A DNA stretch of 64,000 nucleotides from Cheilinus undulatus. Its lineage: Eukaryota; Chordata; Actinopteri; Labriformes; Labridae. The notes beneath the pieces are model-generated. The model was given only the letters and a program-made list of their open reading frames with translations, did not search any database and was not told the DNA's origin. The translations under genes were made by a program, and so were the position numbers. Each line of letters begins with the position of its first letter. The stretch's first letter is position 1. The stretch covers positions 24,804,719 to 24,868,718 of the forward strand of contig NC_054882.1 in assembly GCF_018320785.1 (NCBI RefSeq). Direction: 5' to 3'. Below are positions 61,280 to 64,000 of the stretch, piece by piece.

Positions 61280-61800
61280 CTAAACCAAAAAGCAAGATTG
61301 CATGGTAGTTGCAGCTTGCTGGTGTTTTTGTGCTTTAAAGTAATGCCACGGCATCTCAATCAGATTTCGGCAGACTTTGACAAGGTCACTTAAAACCCTC
61401 CATGTTGTAGAGGCGGACTTGCTTGTGTTTTTCGGATCGTTGTCCTGCTGCATAACCCAAGTGGGCTTAAGCTTGAGGTCATGGACGGATGGTCGGACAT
61501 TCTTGTCCAGGATTTCCTGACAGAGAGCAGAATTCATGGTTCCATTAATTACGGCAAGCTGTCCAGGTCTAGAAGCAGCAAAGGAGCCCCGGACCATCAC
61601 ACTCCCACCATGTTTGACTGTTGGTAAGATGAGGTTGATGAAATGCTGTGTTGGTTTTACATCAGATGTAATGGGACGCACTCCCTCCATAAAGTTTAAC
61701 TTTTGTCATGTCAGTCCACATAATAATTTCCCAAAGGTCTTGGGGATCATCAGGATCTTTTCTGGTAAACGTGGGAAATAATTCTGTCAAAGCAGACTGG
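61280..61800 (-). pseudogene. Tc1-like transposase fragment, fourth family
   Basis: The minus frame reads MEGVRPITSDVKPTQHFINL, ILPTVKHGGSVMVRGSFAAS, AVINGTMNSALCQEILDKNV, WVMQQDNDPKNTSKS and IEMPWHYFKAQK. Upstream, in another frame, are DPDDPQDLWEIIMW and TDMTKVKL, the region of the first catalytic Asp. QQDNDPK gives the second Asp; the SPDLNPIE motif is degraded. Termini were not found. Confidence 0.85.
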
Positions 61801-63400
61801 GCCAAAATTACTCCACTGCAGTGTGAAAACCTCATTGCCAGTTACTGCAAATGCCAAAGGTGGCACACAGTTATTAGCTTTAGGAGGCAAATGCCTTTTT
61901 CACATAGGGCCAGGTAGTCTTGGATGTTTTTTTTTTCATTTAAAAAGTGAAATTATCTTTAAAAAAAAAAACCCTGAATTTTGTATTCACTCTGGTTATC
62001 TTTTTCTGATATTAAAATTTGTTTGATGATCTGAAATATCTACGTCAGGAATGGGCAACTTTGGTTACTGAGAGCGCCAAAGTAGTTTTATTTTACTGCA
62101 AGAGGGACAAATTGTTACAAATTGTGGGATACGCTTGACTTAACAACTCCAATTATTTTGAATCTAACAGAAAGAACAAATATGTAGCTTTAATCATGCA
62201 AATAGTAACGCCTAATTTAATCATCTTAACCCATTTTTTTGTAATGCAATGAATACAATAGTTAACTTTCTTTTCTTTTATTTTACTTTTCTACCTTTTT
62301 TAAATACAAATGAATTTAATGGTATAAATATTCTTGAAATATTGAAATTAACTCAAGGGCCACGTGAAGTGAGGAAGTAAATTAATGTGCTAAAATGTCT
62401 CCATTTTCCTGTGATAAAGGGTCAACCCCCCCCCACTAAAAATATAAAGAAATAAACTAGATTTCACTGGAAAAACTTGTTATTTAGAAATAATAACATC
62501 AATAAGTCCAGATCTCTACTAAAAACCCAAAATTACTCATCAAAGGAGAGAAAGACTATAAAAACCTTAACGGATAATAGCTCTTAAGGTTTCTGTAGTT
62601 GTAGGTTTTGCCGTTCTTTGTATTTATTGCAAACATTGTTGAAAATATCTATTCCCACATATCAAATCAGCTAAATTTTAAAATTCTAAATGTGAGTGAA
62701 GAGCCACATTTTCATCAATAATACAATCTTAAAACGAAAATAAAGAAAAGGCTGGTCAAAATATATATGGTATTAGGATTATCTCCTTAACAACAGGGAG
62801 TTTAAAGAAGGCTACAATGAAAAAGGCATGGAAATCTTTTTTGAAAGGTTTCATGTTGGACAAGATAGGATAAAGAGTTGTTTACCTGGACATTTATGGC
62901 AAAGCATACCTTTACTCATCCTTTAGAACAATACTCAGCATAGCTCACATAATTCTTTACAATAGAAGGACACTAACAGGTTTGGGTTGCATCTACAACA
63001 AAAGAAAAGTAGTGAACGGAATGAAGTCAAGTGTGGAGAAAATGTGCTCTAAAGTCAGGTTTACCTCGTTTAGTCACACATTGTGCAATGGTTGAACACC
63101 ACAGACCAGTTTTGACAATTGCAGAGAATGAACAAATGTCTCACAATTAGAAACATTGTCAACTTCATTTTTTAACAAGGTAGATAATGTTACATTTGGA
63201 CAAAAATTACCAAGCTTTTATAATTCTCGTGTACAGTTTAATACAGTTAACTGTCTTTTGGTGTTTGTTCACAACAGGGAAACACATTTCCTCTTTCCTC
63301 CATACGAACAGAGGTTATGACAGGAATTTGGGCGTTTCATTGCCCCCTTCCGTTGTAAAGCCTCTGAGTAACAGAGAATCAGGAGCTGAAGCACAAACAG
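61801..63400. other. Intergenic upstream of tmem260, possible hAT remnant
   Basis: At about 62048 'aggaatgggcaactttggt' resembles the 'CAGGGATGGGCAACTTT' terminus of a fish hAT, but no partner end was identified. The rest is A/T-rich, with poly-C at 62426-62435. Confidence 0.4.
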
Positions 63401-63782
63401 ACATATAAGGCTCCGTACAGGGCTAAAGAATAATGTAGATAAGGAATAACATTGCCAAACTCCGTTAGGAACGGAGCGTCCAGAAGTCTCGCGAGTTTTG
63501 TAAGTTTGCGAGAACAACTCGTTTCTTCCCGGGAACAGGAACGTTTCAATTAAGCTAAGCGTAAATCCTGCACACATTACACCGTAAAGCTAAATATTTA
63601 CTCTATGTTGTTGGAACTCAAATTTATCTTAGCTCTACATTTACCTCGGTTTTCGGGTAACTGGTAACTTTCCAGCAAAGCTCGACTCGCAGTCCTTAGC
63701 ACCTGAAGTGTACGGATGCTAACGAGAGCTAGCTTGCCACATCGTCGGCTGTAGAAGTTGCTGGAAAAAAACGGAAAGAAAA
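63401..63782 (+). promoter_or_regulatory. tmem260: tmem260 proximal promoter / 5'UTR
   Basis: CpG-containing sequence directly upstream of the tmem260 start (aacggagcgtcc, ctcgcgagttt, tcccgggaac, ctcggttttcgg, atcgtcggc), unlike the CpG-poor intergenic DNA before it. No TATA box is obvious, which fits a housekeeping promoter. The transcription start is not determined. Confidence 0.5.
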
Positions 63783-63891
63783 ATGTCTTCGGAGCAGAGG
63801 ACAAGCTGGATGCTGACATGCGCTACGGTCGCTTGTGTCGCTGCTCTCTATGTGCCCTGTGTTCAGAAGACTGTTCCCGGTGGAGACTCAG
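63783..63891 (+). CDS. tmem260: tmem260 exon 1 (protein O-mannosyltransferase, N-terminus only)
   Basis: 36 codons plus one base: MSSEQRTSWMLTCATVACVA, ALYVPCVQKTVPGGDS, then donor g|gttggt. TMEM260 is a multi-pass ER protein reported to O-mannosylate IPT domains of plexins and the MET/RON receptors. Visible here are a first hydrophobic segment (about residues 9-27) followed by VPGGDSG, the conserved start of the first luminal loop in TMEM260. The identification rests on this motif and on synteny: TMEM260 follows PELI2 in human. The rest of the gene lies beyond the window. Confidence 0.85.
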
Positions 63892-64000
63892 GTTGGTGCT
63901 AGCCTGCTAGCTTAAGCGTCTCTTCTGGTCATGTGGCTTTGTTGTGCTCCAGGTCAGCCAATCTTAGCTCCGTGTTTGTGTGGCTGCTGCAGCTGATCGG

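Overview
This is a 64-kb piece of vertebrate nuclear DNA, almost certainly from a ray-finned (teleost) fish. It has GT-AG introns, long intergenic spacers, many decayed Tc1/mariner transposons, hAT-type MITEs with 8-bp target duplications, a tRNA-derived SINE and simple repeats. Three protein genes lie head-to-tail on the + strand, in the order known from vertebrates around human 14q22: ktn1 (kinectin), peli2 (pellino-2 E3 ubiquitin ligase) and tmem260. I recognised all three by comparing reconstructed exons with remembered family sequences. No search was run.

Layout. 1-16446: the last 17 coding exons of ktn1 (about 470 codons of coiled coil), then a 3'UTR ending near 17395. 17.4-22.3 kb: intergenic, with a Tc1 pseudogene (17729-19087), a (TG)25 tract and a hAT MITE (21527-22052). 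22631-47952: the complete six-exon coding region of peli2 (424 aa), with a 12.9-kb first intron and an 8.9-kb third intron. Both introns are packed with mobile elements. The peli2 3'UTR runs to about 50210. 50.2-63.4 kb: intergenic, with several nested or rearranged Tc1 copies. 63783-63891: first coding exon of tmem260, cut off by the window end.

The genes are not an operon. Kinectin is an ER membrane coiled-coil protein that binds kinesin. Pellino-2 ubiquitinates components of Toll/IL-1 receptor signalling complexes. TMEM260 is an ER O-mannosyltransferase. Their adjacency is conserved synteny, not a shared pathway.

The most unusual structure is the third intron of peli2. A Tc1 copy (38556-45487) is split by a 5.4-kb insert (39381-44822) that has its own inverted termini and a TAA duplication. 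That insert in turn holds a broken LINE and a complete 1-kb hAT MITE. I found no convincing undescribed functional system. The remaining points of interest are transposon archaeology, tandem splice sites in ktn1 and two possible unannotated first exons (near 33.26 and 60.67 kb).
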